Shown: positions 29,955 through 40,977 of the stretch, in pieces
How the letters are laid out: each line of letters starts with the position of its first letter
Position numbering within the stretch: position 1 is the first letter of the stretch
Source of the DNA: Geofilum rubicundum JCM 15548
GTDB taxonomy: Bacteria > Bacteroidota > Bacteroidia > Bacteroidales > Marinilabiliaceae
NCBI RefSeq assembly: GCF_000974365.1
Contig: NZ_BAZW01000032.1
Span: forward strand, 1 to 46,281
Direction: 5' to 3'
Length of the DNA stretch: 46,281 nucleotides
The notes under the pieces: model-generated
Seen by the model: the letters and a program-made list of their open reading frames with translations, nothing else
Told to the model about the DNA's origin: nothing
Database searches by the model: none
Made by a program: the position numbers and the translations under genes

Positions 29955-30036
29955 GCTGTTCCAATAGAGAAAATAGTCCGTTGTTTTGTGTTAATATGGA
30001 CAATGAGGATGATGGGTACTATTGGAACAGCTTTTT
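29955..30036 (+). repeat. Long inverted repeat with T-tract between susD2 and GH115
   Basis: GCTGTTCCAATAG (29955-29967) and CTATTGGAACAGC (30019-30031) form a perfect 13-base-pair stem around a 51-base loop, and TTTTT follows. The loop contains a further GTCC/GGAC pair (29976-29979 and 29998-30001). It may be a partial terminator or attenuator that lowers expression of the enzymes below susD2, or a small palindromic element; this cannot be decided here. Confidence 0.65.
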
Positions 30037-30062
30037 GTGGTTTCAATGTTAAATTTGTTGAT

Positions 30063-32941
30063 ATGGTAGTCAGGATGCTGAAAGGTTGGTGTGGGATTTT
30101 GTTGTTGTTGATTGTATTTATGGGGGTTAAAGCTCAAAATGATTTGGGCAGCACCTTTAAAACTCAGCCCTATGTTTCATTTAGTGATGCAAGTGGTGGA
30201 TTTCCGTTGTTCGGGAATGGTTCAGTTGCACCACTGATTGTGGCAGAAAATGATTATTCCGGAGTGCATCGGGTGGCCGCTCATTTGCAAAAGGACCTTT
30301 TGATGGTGACCGGACAAAGACCGGAACTTATTTCAAAGGATTTTTCGGGGTTGAAAAGTGCGGTGATTATAGGCACGCTGGGGCAGAGTTCGCTTATTGA
30401 CGGACTGGTAACAGCGGGTAAAATAGATGTATCGGATGTGGCTGGACGCTGGGAGGTGTCGCTGATTCAGGTGGTGGAAAACCCTCTGGAGGGCATAGAC
30501 AGAGCCCTGGTCATTGTGGGCAGTGATAAGCGGGGCACCATGTTTGGCATGTTTGACTTGTCGGCTCAAATAGGGGTCTCACCCTGGTACTGGTGGGCCG
30601 ATGTGCCGGTTGAAAAACAATCTGAATTATATGTCAAAGCCGGCAGATACAATCTGGGGGAACCCAAAGTGCAGTACCGGGGCATTTTTCTGAACGACGA
30701 AGAGCCTGCTTTGGGCGGTTGGGTTCGGGAGAATTTCGGCGATTTCAATGCGGACTTTTATGGACATGTGTATGAACTTCTGCTTCGCATGAAGGGCAAT
30801 TTTTTGTGGCCGGCCATGTGGGGCAAGGCGCATGCCGACGATGATATCAACAATGCCATTCTGGCCGATGAATACGGCATTGTTATCAGTTATTCGCACC
30901 ATGAGCCCATGATGCGGGCCCATGTGGAATGGTCGCGTTACGGTGAAGGTCTCTGGGATTATACTAAAAATAAAGAGAAGCTGGATCAGTTTTGGACGGA
31001 AGGCGTAGCGCGCAACAATGGCTATGAGAGTTTTATAACCATTGGTATGCGGGGCGATGGCGATGAGGCCATGAGCGACGACAGAAACATTGATTTATTG
31101 ACCGATATTGTGGCCAATCAGCGAAGAATTATTGAAGAAGTTACTGAAAAACCTGCCGAAGAGGTCCCTCAGGTATGGGCCCTTTATAAGGAAGTGCAGG
31201 AATATTATGATATGGGCATGCGCGTGCCGGACGACATTATGCTGTTGTATTGTGACGATAACTGGGGCAATGTGCGACGCATGCCGGATGATAAGGAGCG
31301 GGCCCGGGAGGGGGGACTGGGTATGTACTACCATTTCGATTATGTGGGAGGACCCCGTAACTACAAATGGATCAATACCAATCCGCTGCCCAAAATATGG
31401 GAGCAAAACAAGCTGACCTACGCGCATGGCGTTAATAAATTATGGGTGGTGAATGTGGGTGATTTGAAGCCCATGGAATTTCCCATCCAGTTTTACCTGG
31501 ACCTGGCATGGGACCCCGACCGTTTTGAAGCAGAGGATGTGGCCAAATATTCGGAGGTCTGGGCCCGTCAGCAGTTTGGTGAGAACTATGCCAAAGAGAT
31601 TGCCGGATTTATGGACCATTATGGAAAAATTAACGGCCGTCGCAAGCCGGAGATGCTGGATTGGAATACTTTTTCACTCCTGAATTACCGGGAGTTTGAA
31701 CGCGTGGCCGATGAGTACAATGCTTTGGCTGCCAAGGCAGCCAAAGTGAATGAGCAAATCCCTGATAACTACCGGGATGCCTATTATCAGTTGGTATTGT
31801 ATCCCATCGAGCGGCCGCCAACCTCTATCATCTCTATCATGCCACTGCTAAAAATCATCTGTATGCGAGGCAGGGCAGAAGCATGGCCAATCAAATGGCC
31901 GATAGCGTGCGCCATTATTATGAGAAGGATTCATTGATGACCCATTATTTTCATACCGGTATGGCAGAAGGGAAATGGAACCACATGATGGCGCAAACCC
32001 GTATTGGATATACCTATTGGCAGCAGCCCGAATTCAATGTTGTTCCTAAAACGGAAAGGGTATCTGTGTTAAGCGGTGCTCAGCCTGATATGCAGGTGGA
32101 AGGCCATGGTGCTGTTTACTCATCCGAAAGCGATCGCCTGCCTGAATTCGATGTTTTTAACCAGCCGTCTTACTACCTGGAGCTATTCAATAAGGGCGAC
32201 CAGTCGTTTAAGTACCGACTGACATCCAAACAAAAATGGGTTAAATTCAGCTCTGCCAAAGGCAGCATCGATGATCAGAAGCGGATTTATGTCTCCATCG
32301 ACTGGGACCAGGCACCTGTCGGACTCAATGAGGCAGTGGTTAACGTTAAGGCCGGTAAGCGGTCCATGGATGTGAAGCTGAGCGCCTGGAATCCCTCCGA
32401 GGCTCAAAAAGCGGCCATCAGTGGATTTGTGGAGACCAGGGGGTATGTCTCTATGGAGTCGTCCAATTATTCCAGGGTAAACGAAACGGATGCCATCAGC
32501 TGGTTGGTTATTCCTGATATAGGGCGCACTTTAGATGGCATGGTGGCTCAGCCTTATCGGGTAGAAGAGCAGGTCGCCGGTGAAGGCCCCTCCATCGAGT
32601 ATGAGCTGTATTTACGCACGCCGGGCACGGTTAAGGTACACGCGTACTTTTCTCCAACTTTAAACTATCCGGGAGGTGAGGGCCTGCATTATGGTATCTC
32701 TTTTGATGACGATGCACCTGTTGTGATCAATGCCCATGCCGACGCGTCGGACAACGCTTGGTACCAAAAGGTGGGTAACAGCATCATGGTGCATACCAGC
32801 GAACACAGCATTGAATCGGCCGGACAACATACGCTCAAGTACCACATGGTTTCGCCCGGTCTGGTGCTTCAAAAAATCGTGGTGGATACCGGTGGACTGA
32901 AAAATACCTACCTGGGACCGGAGGAGAGTTTTAAAAAATAG
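30063..32941 (+). CDS. GH115 xylan alpha-1,2-(4-O-methyl)glucuronidase (frameshifted near 31810)
   Basis: About 959 residues after restoring one base. It has a signal peptide (LLLLIVFMGVKAQ), then the typical GH115 core with YRGIFLNDEEPALGGW, GNFLWPAMWGKAH, YGIVISYSHHEPMMRA, TIGMRGDGDEAMS and LYCDDNWGNVRR, and a C-terminal beta-sandwich region. GH115 enzymes remove (methyl)glucuronic acid from internal as well as terminal xylose units of xylan. The first frame reads into a stop at 31937; the correct continuation (ANLYHLYHATAKNHLYARQG) starts in another frame near 31812, consistent with one G missing in the GAGCGGCC stretch. Several in-frame starts exist upstream; 30063 gives a normal signal peptide. 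It is probably periplasmic. Confidence 0.92.
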
Positions 32942-33107
32942 AAATCTCTAACCACTGCAAGGAAACAATCGTTCTTTGATACCTTAAATAGAAAATTAGG
33001 ACATCGAAAATTTACGTTAAAAAATCAAGTTGATTGGCGTTGTAGACAATTGGATGATATTGAGCACTAGGTATTTTAATTAATATAAAACTATTAATAT
33101 TGACAAA

Positions 33108-35257
33108 ATGAAGATGAAGTTTATCGCATGGATTTTGGGTATTTTATGGCTATCTGTAAGTGCACAGGCAGAGACGGGTGCCGACTTGTGGCTACGCTAC
33201 CAGCGTCTGCCGTCAGAGCTTAGCGCCAGCTATTCACAGACCATCCGGTCGGTTCAGTTTGCCGGCAGTGATGCCACCATGGCTGCAGCCAAAGATGAGT
33301 TCCTCGCTGCTTTTGAGGGACTGACCGGGAAAGCGGTTCAGCAGGTCCGTCGTCCGGCAGCCGCCACCCTTTTGGTGGGGACTACCAGCGAAAAAGTCAT
33401 TGCTGATTTGGGTCTGGAGGATGAGCTGAGTCGGGCAGGGGAGGAAGGCTATGTTTTGCGCACCATGGACGTGAAGGGGGGAAGCATGACGGTTGTGGCC
33501 GCCAATTCTTCTGCCGGAGCGCTTTATGGCACCTTTGCGCTTCTTCGCCGGATGCAGAGTGGACAGTCCTTAGAAAACCTGGCAGTTGTTGAAAGTCCCA
33601 AATACGACCTGCGCCTTTTAAACCACTGGGACAACTTGGATGGCACCGTTGAAAGGGGTTATGCCGGCCATTCTATATTCTGGAACCGAACGGAAGAATT
33701 TTCTGAATTGGAGGATTTTTACCGGCAATATGCCCGGGCCAATGCTTCCATTGGCATTAATGGCACCGCCATTAATAATGTCAATGCCAATCCGGATGTG
33801 TTGACGGCGGAATACATTCAACAATTTGCCCAACTGGCGGATATTTTCCGACCCTATAACATTCGGATTTATATGTCGGTTAACTTTGCCTCACCCGCCG
33901 TCATTGGCGGCTTGGAGAATTCCGATCCGCTGAACCCCGACGTGGAAGCATGGTGGGAAAATAAGGTGGCCGAGATATACCGGGCCATCCCTGATTTCGG
34001 CGGTTTTTTGGTCAAGGCCAATTCAGAGGGACAGCCTGGTCCTATGGACTACGGACGTACCCATCAGGATGGGGCCAATATGCTGGCGCGCGTCCTTCAA
34101 GCCCACGAGGGCATTGTGATGTGGCGGGCCTTTGTGTACGAGCCGGGTGATGACGACCGGGCACGTCAGGCCTACAATGAATTCATGCCCTTCGACGGGA
34201 AATTTGAGGACAATGTGATTGTGCAGGTGAAAAACGGACCGATCGACTTCCAACCCCGCGAACCCTTTAGTCCGCTCTTCGGTGCCATGCAAAAAACACC
34301 GGTCATGCTCGAATTTCAAATCACGCAGGAGTATCTGGGGTTTTCCGATCACCTGGCCTACCTGTCCACCATGTGGAAGGAAGTCCTCGATGCCGATACC
34401 TGGGCCAAAGGCCCCGGTTCTACCGTGGCCAGAACCACCGATGGCACCCTGTTTCCGCAGACCTTAACCGCTATCGCCGGAGTGGCCAATATTGGCAGGG
34501 ACACAACGTGGACGGGACACCATTTGATCCAGTCGAACTGGTATGCCTTTGGCCGTTTGGCCTGGGACCATCAATTGAGCAGTGAGGACATTGCCGACGA
34601 GTGGATTAAAATGACGCTCTCGCACAACCCGGCATTTGTCGGGCCCCTGACCGATATGATGATGCGCTCGCGTGAAGCGTGGTGGATTATATGACCCCGC
34701 TGGGTCTGCACCATCTGATGGGCTGGAGTCACCATTACGGACCAGAGCCGTGGACGGATATTGAAGGGGCGCGGCCCGACTGGCTGCCCCGTTACTATCA
34801 TAAGGCCAGTGCGTACGGTATTGGTTTCGACCGGAGTGAAACGGGCAGCAATGCGGTAGAACAGTATTTTAGTCCCGTAAAGGAGCTGTATAATTCCCCC
34901 GAGACTTGTCCGGAGAATCTCCTCTTGTGGTTCCACCATTTGCCATGGGACTACCGCTTAAAGAGTGGACAAACGCTTTGGAATTCGATCGTTTACAGGT
35001 ATTATGCCGGTGTTGAAGAGGCCCGTCATTTTCAGAGGGAGTGGGACAGGTTGGAAGGGTTCATCGATGACCAGCGCTTTGCCGACATTCAATTTAAATT
35101 TAAGGTGCAAACGCGGGAAGCCATTTGGTGGCGGGATGCGTGCCTGCTTTATTTCCAGACTTATTCCAAAAGACCCATCCCTGCTGAGTTGGAGCGACCT
35201 GTCCACGATCTGGATGAGCTCAAGGAAACGAAGTTTGAGATGTTGCATCACAACTAA
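33108..35257 (+). CDS. aguA: GH67 alpha-glucuronidase (frameshifted near 34680)
   Basis: About 716 residues after restoring one base, the usual length for GH67. A signal peptide (cleaved near SAQAE) points to the periplasm. The central barrel carries the family's catalytic residues by spacing and context: Glu307 in KANSEGQPGP, Asp380 in NGPIDFQP and Glu408 in ITQEYLG. The first frame ends at 34694; the conserved C-terminal part (VDYMTPLGLHHLMGWSHHYGPEPW) continues in another frame, as expected if one G is missing around 34680. GH67 removes (methyl)glucuronic acid only from the non-reducing-end xylose of short oligosaccharides, so it complements the GH115 enzyme upstream. Confidence 0.95.
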
Positions 35258-35315
35258 TTAATCATTCAAAAAAAGTACAAATGACTTTTTTAATTTCATA
35301 AATTATTTTAACTTT

Positions 35316-35423
35316 GGAGGGACTCACGGAAGGACGTACGGGCAACATAAATGTTAGGTGTGAAATTGTGTTTACCGATTTTTTAGGTGCTTTGGTCCGT
35401 ATAAATTCCGTGAGTTTTCCTCC
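35316..35423 (+). repeat. Long imperfect inverted repeat in the leader of the GH43 gene
   Basis: ACTCACGGAA (35322-35331) pairs perfectly with TTCCGTGAGT (35406-35415); outer GGAGG (35316-35320) pairs with CCTCC (35419-35423), and inner TACGG (35337-35341) with CCGTA (35397-35401). The structure ends 16 bases before the GH43 start codon and would enclose about 75 bases. It could be a processing site, a translational control element or a small palindromic repeat. Confidence 0.6.
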
Positions 35424-35439
35424 CTTCATCTTTTCTGCT

Positions 35440-37163
35440 ATGAAGTTTATTCTATTCAAAAAACTGCACTTTTTTATTTTGGCCGTGGGTCTGGCTGTGC
35501 TTTTTTCTCAATGTCAACAAGCAACCAATACCCCATACGAGCCAACCACCATTGTTAACCCCATACTGCCTGGATTTTATCCCGACCCCAGTGTTTGTGC
35601 CGGTGAAGATGGCTACTACATGGTTCACTCTACCTTTGGCTATTTTCCCGGCATTCCCATTTTCTACAGTCCCGATTTGGTGCACTGGGAACAAATAGGG
35701 CATGTATTGAACCGCCCTGAACAGGTGCAGTTCGAAGGTCTGGGTCTGGGCAATGAGGCCATTTTTGCCCCCACCATTGAGTACCACAACGGCACCTATT
35801 ATGTGGCCTGCACCGAAGTCTGGGGGCGCGGTAATTTTGTGGTAAGCGCACAAGACCCATCCGATCCCTGGTCCAACCCGACCTTCTTTCCGGAAGTCTC
35901 CGGCATCGATCCCTCTCTGGTTTTCGATGAGGACAAAGTTTACATGGTCTATAACAGCGATGCACCTGACAACACGCCCTTGTATGAAGGACACCGCACC
36001 ATCCGCCTTTATGAATTGGATATGGATGAGAAAGTGGTCGTTGGCGAGCCCACCATTTTGGTCAACGGTGGCGTGGATATCAGCGAGGAGCCGGTATGGA
36101 TCGAAGGCCCGCATATCTATCATATCGACGGCATGTATTACTTGTCGGCCGCCGAAGGAGGCACCAGCGTCAACCACCGTCAGGTCATTTTTCGAAGTGA
36201 AGATATCAGGGGACCTTACGTCCCCTGGGAGAAGAATCCCATTCTGACCCAGATGCACCTCGATCCCAACCGGCCCAATCCCATCACCAGCACCGGGCAT
36301 GCCGACCTGATACAGGACTTGGAAGGGAATTGGTGGTCGGTCTTCCTGGCCTGTCGCCCCTACGAGGGCAACCATTACAATACCGGACGCGAGACCTTCA
36401 TGGCACCCGTTCGCTGGGAAGATGGCTGGCCTGTTATCAATCCCGATTTTGAAGAGGTGCAATACACTTATGCTTTTAATTCGGCCTTGAAGAATCTGGA
36501 AGAAATCCGTCCTTTGAACGGTAATTTTACTCTGAGAGATGATTTTACCCGTGATGAGCTGGATATGACCTGGGTGCATATTCGCGTGCCCGACCGCCCA
36601 TGGTACCAGATCGACGCTCCTGGCGGTGTGCTGAGCATGGAGTTGTTGCCGGGTGAGAAAATGCTTGAAAGCAGTCCCTCCTTTATCGGACGTCGGCAAC
36701 AGCACCTGGTGAGTTCCGCCACTACGGCCATTGAATTTACACCACAGACAGAAGATCACAAGGCGGGTATTGCCATACTTCAAAAGGAGAACCGTTTTTA
36801 CTACCTCTGTCAATCCCTCGAAAATGGTCAGCCCGTAGTGCAACTCTTCCGTTCCAATGCCGAAAGTTCGCTCTACGAATTGGAGTTGATGCTTCTGCCT
36901 TATTGGAAGGAGACGGCCAGGCGCCACTGCAATTGAGAATTGAATCGGACCACGATACATACACCTTTAGCTTTTCTGAAGATGGGCAGACCTGGTCTAC
37001 CATCGGCGGAGAGCAGGACGCCCGCTTCCTGAGTACCCAAAGCGCCGGTGGCTTTGTCGGTTGTCTCTATGGCCTGTACACCGTTTCGTTGGGCGACAGC
37101 GATGCGGATATCCGTGCCGATTACCACTGGTTTGAGTATAGCGGTGACGATGAGATCTATTAA
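35440..37163 (+). CDS. GH43 beta-xylosidase/arabinofuranosidase-like lipoprotein (frameshifted near 36898)
   Basis: About 574 residues after restoring one base. It has a lipoprotein-type signal (VLFSQC), then a five-bladed GH43 propeller with catalytic-base Asp49 (GFYPDPS), Asp157 (GIDPSLVF) and acid Glu222 (WIEGPHIY). A C-terminal beta-sandwich of the XynB/GH43_C2 type follows from about residue 360 (LRDDFTRDELDMTWVHIR). The first frame ends at 36936; the C-terminal 90 residues (GDGQAPLQLRIES onward) lie in another frame. The ATG at 35440 is used because an upstream extension has no signal-like features. Beta-xylosidase activity is the likely role, with arabinofuranosidase as the alternative. 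It is the last gene of its strand and converges on GH51, leaving two bases between stop codons. Confidence 0.93.
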
Positions 37164-37165
37164 AT

Positions 37166-39778
37166 TTAGTTCTCTATTCTGATTATGCTGAATGAGTAGG
37201 GAGCCAGCTCCACTTCAAAGTCAGAACCCACAACTATTTCATCCTCCACCGGTAAGAGTTTTTTGTCGCCCGGGTGTCCCGTCAAAACGGTGCGTGTCGC
37301 CCGGGTGGCAGAAATTTTCAAATCCTCCACCTTTAGCCCGGTTTGCAACGCCACCGGCAGCATGTTGACCAGTTTAATAATCAGCGCCTGCCCCTGGCTG
37401 TCCTTAACCACCGATACAGCAACGCGGTTCTCAACGGCTTTTTCATAATCGCCATTCAGGTCGATCCGACTATTTATATACCGGTCTCCCATGTTATGGC
37501 CGTACATTTTTTGCACATAATACCCCACAGTTGGCTTCACTTCTGTGTTGTTGAAATAAATCAGATCGGGATTCCACTGGGTAAAACGCTCTTTGGCCAG
37601 CAGTGGGGCATAGGAGGTCATTTCTACAACATCGCCATTGCGTTCCACAGCTGTCAGATAGAGCGCTTCGGCCAGTGCTGTTTCGAGATTCGTAGGGCGT
37701 CCCGGCAGATGGGCCGCATATTCTCCCAGATAAACCTTAGAGCTGTTGCGGTCGTAATTGTCGTAATAATTCTGGTTGTAAATGAACCAGCCCGGTGGCT
37801 GGTAGTAATGCTCATCTACCATGGCCAAATCCAGCTTTCGGGCCAAATCCCAACCCTCGCGGTAGTCGGTTCCTTCAAACCAGGGACCAACCGTTCCAAT
37901 CACCACAATTTCGGGATGCTTTTCCTGGAGGGCCTCATAAATCATGGTGAAGCGCTCCTCAAAAACATCGGTGATCAAATCTTCATTGCCCACACCCACA
38001 TACTTGAGGTTAAAAGGCTCAGGATGTCCCGCATCTGCCCTTTTTTTACCCCAGTACGTATCGGGTGAGCCATTGGCCCACTCAATCAAATCCAGCACAT
38101 CCTGCACGTAATCGTCCATGTGCTCCATGGGAATGCCCCCTTGTTGTCCGGCACCCCCGCACGATGAGTTTTGGCAGGGTACCCCGGCCGCCACAATGGG
38201 AATGGGTTCCGCGCCAATATCCATGCAATATTGGAAGTATTCGTAGTAGCCCAGTCCGCCCGACTGGTGATAATTCCAAATGTTGCGCTGTGGCTTGCGG
38301 GCTTCCAGCGGACCGATGGTGTTTTTCCAGTGGTAGATGTTGTCCAGACCATCGCCATGGGCTACGCACCCACCGGGAAAGCGTACAAATTTTGGGTTGA
38401 TGTCCGCGATGGTCTGCGCCAGATCGGCACGCAGTCCGTTTGTTCGACCCCTAAAGGTCTTTTGCGGGAAAAGCGAAATCATGTCCAGTGCCAGAGTGCC
38501 TTTCGACTGGGGCAATAGCTCCAGTCTGGCATTGTCAATGGTCTTACTGGCCGTGAGCTCGGCACTGTATTGCTTCCATCCGGAACCAATACGCTTAATT
38601 TCGGTTTCAGCCAGCACTTCATTGTCGCCATGCATCAGGCGGACCAGTATTTTACCCTTTCTTCCCTTCATGACCTTGGCAAACATCGAGAAATCATATT
38701 TTTCACCCGCTTTTACCGGGATCCCACCAAAGCCTTCATTCACCAAGGCGCCGCCCTTGTCCGCAACCGTTAGCTCCACATAGTGCGGATTGTTAGGATG
38801 CAGCGGATTTTCTGTCTTTATACGGTGCGTCATTTGGTCCCCCTTGACCGCCCAGGCCTTAAAGCTGTTCCAGTCGGGGTCGCTGCCTTTTTTATCCGAT
38901 AAGGCATACTCAAAGCCTCTGTTTTCAATGAGTTCGGCATACAAACCACCATCTGCGGCATAGTTGATATCTTCAAAGAAAATACCAATCAGCTGTTCGG
39001 ATATCTTCTTGCTTTTGCTTCCCTCAACGCTCAGCGACACTTTAAGGGGCTCCAGACCGGCAAAGCGGGCTGAATCACCTTTGGTGGTTTCGGACCACAG
39101 CTTGTTGCGTGCTTCTGTTTTTTGATGCTCGGCAATGAGTTCGATAACCATGGAGTGGGGTACCTTGTGAACGGTTCCCCTTTCCATGTTACCGGATATT
39201 TCGATGTCCCTGCGAAGGTCCTGACGCTTGGCTGCCTGTATTTCCTGGGGAGGACTAAAGGTTTTGAAATCATTGGTGGTACTGGCGTAGTAGCTTGAGT
39301 CTTCATGGGCCACCGACAGCCAGGTCACTCGATAGTTCTGGTCTTTGTTGGAGAAAGTCACCTCCGGCAGTAAAACATTCCGGCCCTCCACTCCCTGTGG
39401 GTAGGATTGACGGCGCCACAGAATCAGGTCGTCCACGGCCGCGTGAGCAAATACATCGTCGTAATGGTTCAGCGACCATATTAAATGCCACAGACCCTGG
39501 TTGTCGCGGAAAAGAAAGGGGTCAAACATCTTTTTTTCACCACCCCAGGTGCCGTAATCACTTCTAATAAAAGAATGCTCCGGGCCAACAGGCGCCCACT
39601 GTTCTCCGTTGTCGCTCCAGGCAAAATGCAGTCCGTTGTGGTGGTTGTTTTTTTCGGTGGCATAAGCAAAAAGGTACACCGAATCCGGACTCTGTTCTTC
39701 TGAGACCATTGGTTGGCTCCAAAAAATGGAAGTGCATAAAAGCAAGGTCAACCGCCTTAGTGTGAGATTTCTTTTCAT
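37166..39778 (-). CDS. GH51 alpha-L-arabinofuranosidase with N-terminal GH43-like propeller fragment
   Basis: An 870-residue secreted protein with a signal peptide (about residues 1-26). Residues 28-215 resemble a partial GH43-type propeller (FAWSDNGEQW, FDPFLFRDNQGLWHLIWS) but are too short for a full five blades. From about residue 243 (IFFEDINYAADGGLYAELIENRGFEY) comes a CBM4-like sandwich, then the GH51 barrel with RFPGGCVAHG, acid/base Glu599 (VGVGNED) and nucleophile Glu686 (YLGEYAA). The C-terminal beta-domain is complete. It should remove alpha-L-arabinose from arabinoxylan fragments. It is transcribed toward the GH43 gene and is the only PUL gene on the minus strand, so it needs its own promoter. 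The frame is intact. Confidence 0.93.
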   Translation of the reverse strand: MKRNLTLRRLTLLLCTSIFWSQPMVSEEQSPDSVYLFAYATEKNNHHNGLHFAWSDNGEQWAPVGPEHSFIRSDYGTWGGEKKMFDPFLFRDNQGLWHLIWSLNHYDDVFAHAAVDDLILWRRQSYPQGVEGRNVLLPEVTFSNKDQNYRVTWLSVAHEDSSYYASTTNDFKTFSPPQEIQAAKRQDLRRDIEISGNMERGTVHKVPHSMVIELIAEHQKTEARNKLWSETTKGDSARFAGLEPLKVSLSVEGSKSKKISEQLIGIFFEDINYAADGGLYAELIENRGFEYALSDKKGSDPDWNSFKAWAVKGDQMTHRIKTENPLHPNNPHYVELTVADKGGALVNEGFGGIPVKAGEKYDFSMFAKVMKGRKGKILVRLMHGDNEVLAETEIKRIGSGWKQYSAELTASKTIDNARLELLPQSKGTLALDMISLFPQKTFRGRTNGLRADLAQTIADINPKFVRFPGGCVAHGDGLDNIYHWKNTIGPLEARKPQRNIWNYHQSGGLGYYEYFQYCMDIGAEPIPIVAAGVPCQNSSCGGAGQQGGIPMEHMDDYVQDVLDLIEWANGSPDTYWGKKRADAGHPEPFNLKYVGVGNEDLITDVFEERFTMIYEALQEKHPEIVVIGTVGPWFEGTDYREGWDLARKLDLAMVDEHYYQPPGWFIYNQNYYDNYDRNSSKVYLGEYAAHLPGRPTNLETALAEALYLTAVERNGDVVEMTSYAPLLAKERFTQWNPDLIYFNNTEVKPTVGYYVQKMYGHNMGDRYINSRIDLNGDYEKAVENRVAVSVVKDSQGQALIIKLVNMLPVALQTGLKVEDLKISATRATRTVLTGHPGDKKLLPVEDEIVVGSDFEVELAPYSFSIIRIEN

Positions 39779-39942
39779 TTTAAGGTCATCTTTGGGTGAG
39801 AATCATCCTATGTTCTGCAAGATACAAAATTCGCCGCTTTTAATACCGCTTGCCCGCCACCATTCAAAGCTAGACAATTGGTCCGTTTTTGACTATCAGA
39901 AAATTGAAGGAAGGTAATAAAGAATCGAAAAAGTCAGGCGGT

Positions 39943-40977
39943 TTACCATCCGTAGCAATCCACCAGCCAGGTCAGAAACAAAGAAATGGAGAAGGCCATA
40001 ATCGGAGAAATCAACCAAATAATGAAGAATTTATTGACTTCGGTCTTTTTGAAGATGTTTTTCGCCCCAAGCTTGGCCACGCCAATGCCTAAAATGGCGC
40101 CGACATTCAATTGTACGAGGGAAGTCGGTACCCCCTTGAAGACAGAGGCCATAAGCAGCAGACTGGCGGTGACGAAGGCGATAATGATGGCTTCTATTTT
40201 TCCGAAAAGAATGATCTCTTTGCCCGTGTTCTGCATGATTTTGTTGCCAAAAACCGAACTGCCTATGGCGAAGTTGGGTGCCACAATCAGCGTGGACAGC
40301 ATCATGATCAGCAGAAAGTTGTGTTCGGTGGGTTCTATGTCCATCTCATTGAGCGTCATGGAGGCAATGGGACCGGCCGCATTGGCCACATTGTTGGCGC
40401 CAATGCTAAAGGCCACGTAGAGCGACATACCCACCACCAGGACTTGCAAAATGGGATGGCTATGGGTCTTGGCAGACATCAGATAGCCCCGCTTTCGTAT
40501 GGGGTGGTAAATGTACTTTCCTATCAAAAAGCAGAGGATAAAGGATATGAGGGGCAGTACAAACCAGGTGGGGAGAATGTCCACCAATAATTTGTTGGTG
40601 TTGAGCATGTTGTAATAGAGAGCCGGAGCGGTGATGGCCATGATGGTGGCCTGGCTGGTAGATTGGGGGATCCCCACAATATTGGCAAACAGCAGCGACA
40701 AACTAACCGACAGGAGAATGATGGAAACCAGTCCGTAGGTCATCATTTCACTCGGCAGAATGTCCTTTCCCAGTGTTACCGAAGTGTTTTTACCCGCTAC
40801 AATGGCCCCGATAAACACCATGAGTCCGAACAGTCCGGGAATCAAACTCTTTTTGATCAAATTGGCACCGTAAGCAACTGAAAAAGAGGGACCTGTTCCG
40901 CTTCCGCCCATGGTAATGGCCAAAAACATCGCTATCACATAGGGTAAAAGTAAATGACTGTAAATAGGTGATGTCAT
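39943..40977 (-). CDS. PiT-family inorganic phosphate (or sulfate) transporter
   Basis: A 344-residue integral membrane protein with about nine or ten hydrophobic helices. The second half carries GANNVANAAGPIASM, the PiT signature (normally GANDVANA). The equivalent N-terminal copy is degenerate (GGSGTGPSFSVAYGAN), a form I recall from other Bacteroidota members. PiT proteins move phosphate with a cation; relatives carry sulfate, so the substrate is not certain. The gene is monocistronic, 165 bases from GH51, with an upstream terminator at 41106-41151 separating it from the aminotransferase. Confidence 0.9.
   Translation of the reverse strand: MTSPIYSHLLLPYVIAMFLAITMGGSGTGPSFSVAYGANLIKKSLIPGLFGLMVFIGAIVAGKNTSVTLGKDILPSEMMTYGLVSIILLSVSLSLLFANIVGIPQSTSQATIMAITAPALYYNMLNTNKLLVDILPTWFVLPLISFILCFLIGKYIYHPIRKRGYLMSAKTHSHPILQVLVVGMSLYVAFSIGANNVANAAGPIASMTLNEMDIEPTEHNFLLIMMLSTLIVAPNFAIGSSVFGNKIMQNTGKEIILFGKIEAIIIAFVTASLLLMASVFKGVPTSLVQLNVGAILGIGVAKLGAKNIFKKTEVNKFFIIWLISPIMAFSISLFLTWLVDCYGW

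Noticed and set aside
33000-33107. Hairpin in the GH115-GH67 spacer like those at the other junctions
   Set aside because: Only five-base pairings could be found, so nothing comparable to 29955 or 35316 is supported.
35452-36960. A 502-codon open frame on the minus strand opposite GH43
   Set aside because: It is a shadow of the GH43 coding frame: it resembles no protein family, lies wholly within a gene with intact catalytic motifs and lacks an upstream signal.
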